In this document: one piece after another, positions 5,878 to 6,866 of the stretch | Numbering within the stretch: the stretch's first letter is position 1 | How the letters are laid out: each line of letters opens with the position of its first letter | Assembly (NCBI GenBank): GCA_003445735.1 | Contig: DMCR01000202.1 | Location: 1 to 6,866, forward strand | DNA: 6,866 nt | Direction of reading: 5' to 3' | Source: Cryomorphaceae bacterium | GTDB lineage: Bacteria > Bacteroidota > Bacteroidia > Flavobacteriales > Schleiferiaceae | Position numbers and translations under genes: made by a program | Notes under the pieces: generated by a model | The model's input: only the letters and a program-made list of their open reading frames with translations | The model's database searches: none | Told to the model about the DNA's origin: nothing

Positions 5878-6866
5878 TTATTTGAGAATGGTGAGGATGC
5901 CTTCCTTCATGGTAATCTCGTCGAACGGTAATCGGATAAGTAGTTTCCATGAGTAGGCGCCCGTCGGTAAGGCTCTTCCATTGAAAGTTCCGTCCCAACA
6001 GTCGTTTTCGGCAATGGTAGTATAGACCACATTGCCCCAGCGATCGTATACCTGAAAGTCGATAGCTTCAAATCCTACCCCTTTGATCTTGAAGCAATCA
6101 TTGACCCCATCGTTATTTGGAGAGAAGGCCGTAGGGATGTACAAATAGAAATCTGTTTCCACAGCTACGATGAGCGTAATGCTATCAATACAACCGAAAT
6201 CACTGGTGACTACTTGGGTTACCTCGTAATCTCCAGGGCGTGAGAAGTCGTACTCAAAACTTTCGCCCGTTATGATTGTAGAATCCAAATACCACGTCCA
6301 GCTCACCTCGTTTTGCGCCTTCTCATCAAAGGATACGCGAAGCGGTACATATGGATCATTCATGTAATTGAAGCCTGCTGTAGGTCGGGGCATATTGATT
6401 GCCAAGGCACTATCGATCAACAACACCTGACAGCCGTCCGAGATACTGAAGGGTACGTAGGTCGTATCCGTCCAAGGCAGAATGGAACGAGGATTGTCTT
6501 GGGTCAGGTTGTCGAGCCAGTAGAAAATCAGTGGATCTTGACCGCCGTAATACACTGGACTCAGCCATGCGGAATCGCCAGGACAAACACGGATAGTATC
6601 CTGCTCATACACCATCGGGCCGTAGGGCTTCAGGTACATGTTCTGCTCAAAAATCATTGTATCCCCACACTCGTCAAACATGATGTAGGTAAAGGTGGTA
6701 TCGCCATCTACTTGGACCCAACGCGAAGGAATAAAGGCACTATCGTTCAGCCAGAAGCCGTCGTAACTCCCTTCATGAGCAATGTTGGTCGTGATCAATT
6801 CCACACTATCGCCTGGACAATTGACGGTATCCGTAGGCGCATTCAAGGTAAGGGTCCCGTTGAGGG
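5878..6866 (-). CDS. Large secreted surface protein with PKD-like domain and T9SS type B sorting domain (C-terminal part)
   Basis: The frame is open to the right edge with no credible start, so this is the C-terminal 328 residues of a longer protein. Numbering begins at the first full codon (6864-6862). Two tandem modules start at C16 and C94, each with a CPGDS motif. A PKD-like domain spans about 161-235 (FDEKAQNEVSWTWYLD, then PGDYEVTQVV). The last 86 residues are the gliding-motility-associated (CHU_C) type B sorting domain, with IPTAFSPNNDGVND, YDRWGNVVY, CWDG and LPTGAYSW. That domain directs export through the type IX secretion system and cell-surface attachment or release. Such proteins are usually adhesins or matrix proteins, and the exact role cannot be told. 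It converges on the UbiA gene with a 2-base gap. Confidence 0.92.
   Translation of the reverse strand, partial: LNGTLTLNAPTDTVNCPGDSVELITTNIAHEGSYDGFWLNDSAFIPSRWVQVDGDTTFTYIMFDECGDTMIFEQNMYLKPYGPMVYEQDTIRVCPGDSAWLSPVYYGGQDPLIFYWLDNLTQDNPRSILPWTDTTYVPFSISDGCQVLLIDSALAINMPRPTAGFNYMNDPYVPLRVSFDEKAQNEVSWTWYLDSTIITGESFEYDFSRPGDYEVTQVVTSDFGCIDSITLIVAVETDFYLYIPTAFSPNNDGVNDCFKIKGVGFEAIDFQVYDRWGNVVYTTIAENDCWDGTFNGRALPTGAYSWKLLIRLPFDEITMKEGILTILK
5881..6138 (-). other. T9SS type B C-terminal sorting domain (CHU_C-type)
   Basis: These 86 codons end the minus-strand protein. They show the order typical of the gliding-motility-associated C-terminal domain: PTAFSPNNDGVND, then a short strand, YDRWGN, WDG, PTGAYSW, and a final short hydrophobic strand ending ILTILK. 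In Bacteroidota the domain is the secretion signal read by the type IX machinery, so the genome is expected to encode that machinery elsewhere. Confidence 0.93.
6388..6825 (-). repeat. Two tandem diverged Cys-containing modules, about 68-78 residues each
   Basis: Module 1 (about residues 14-91) and module 2 (about 92-159) each open with V-x0-1-CPGDS, pass through a Trp and a TT(F/Y) segment, and close with D-x-C. The Cys pairs are C16/C66 and C94/C145, 50 and 51 residues apart, and could form one disulfide per module after export. The modules are diverged in sequence outside these anchors. They resemble the Ig-like repeats of long T9SS cargo, and more copies may lie beyond the right edge. Confidence 0.6.

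Noticed and set aside
1..6866. CRISPR array, tRNA/rRNA, insertion sequence, phage or defence genes
   Set aside because: I found no regularly spaced repeats, tRNA-like cloverleaf, transposase or inverted-repeat ends. Every gene fits housekeeping metabolism or surface export.

Overview
The window looks like ordinary chromosomal DNA of a member of the Bacteroidota, most likely order Flavobacteriales. Three things support this: a C-terminal type IX secretion (T9SS) type B sorting domain, TAnnTTTG-type -7 promoter elements close to start codons, and a mevalonate-pathway pair followed by a UbiA prenyltransferase, which I recall as a flavobacterial arrangement. Coding density is very high, two genes start with TTG, and no RNA gene, mobile element or CRISPR array is visible.

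Layout. Positions 1-74 may hold the 5' end of a divergent minus-strand gene. A plus-strand group follows: pssA (phosphatidylserine synthase, 104-811), purS (831-1082) and an AcpH-like acyl-carrier-protein phosphodiesterase (1093-1728, TTG start). A strong intrinsic terminator hairpin at 1122-1149 lies inside the first 20 codons of the AcpH-like gene. A consensus -7 element at 1744-1751 then opens a second, very tight group: a 6-pyruvoyl-tetrahydropterin-synthase family enzyme (1769-2182), fabD (2179-3066), diphosphomevalonate decarboxylase (3066-4076), mevalonate kinase (4077-5003) and a UbiA prenyltransferase (5000-5875). All four junctions overlap or abut. Converging on this, with a 2-base gap, is the 3' part of a large minus-strand secreted protein (5878 to the right edge). 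It has tandem Cys-containing modules, a PKD-like domain and a T9SS type B sorting domain.

How the genes fit together. Most of the plus-strand genes serve membrane lipid building: PssA makes phospholipid head groups, FabD loads malonyl onto acyl carrier protein (ACP), the AcpH-like protein may remodel ACP, and MvaD, the kinase and UbiA make and use isoprenoid units. Phosphomevalonate kinase and the early mevalonate enzymes are not in the window.

I see no large undescribed system. The most unusual feature is the terminator embedded in the AcpH-like coding sequence. It is placed where translation could control read-through, and a usually conserved Gly is replaced by a TTT-encoded Phe in its U-tract. 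Secondary points are altered Asp motifs in the UbiA protein, the C-x5-HGH signature of the pterin synthase, and very short or absent 5' leaders.
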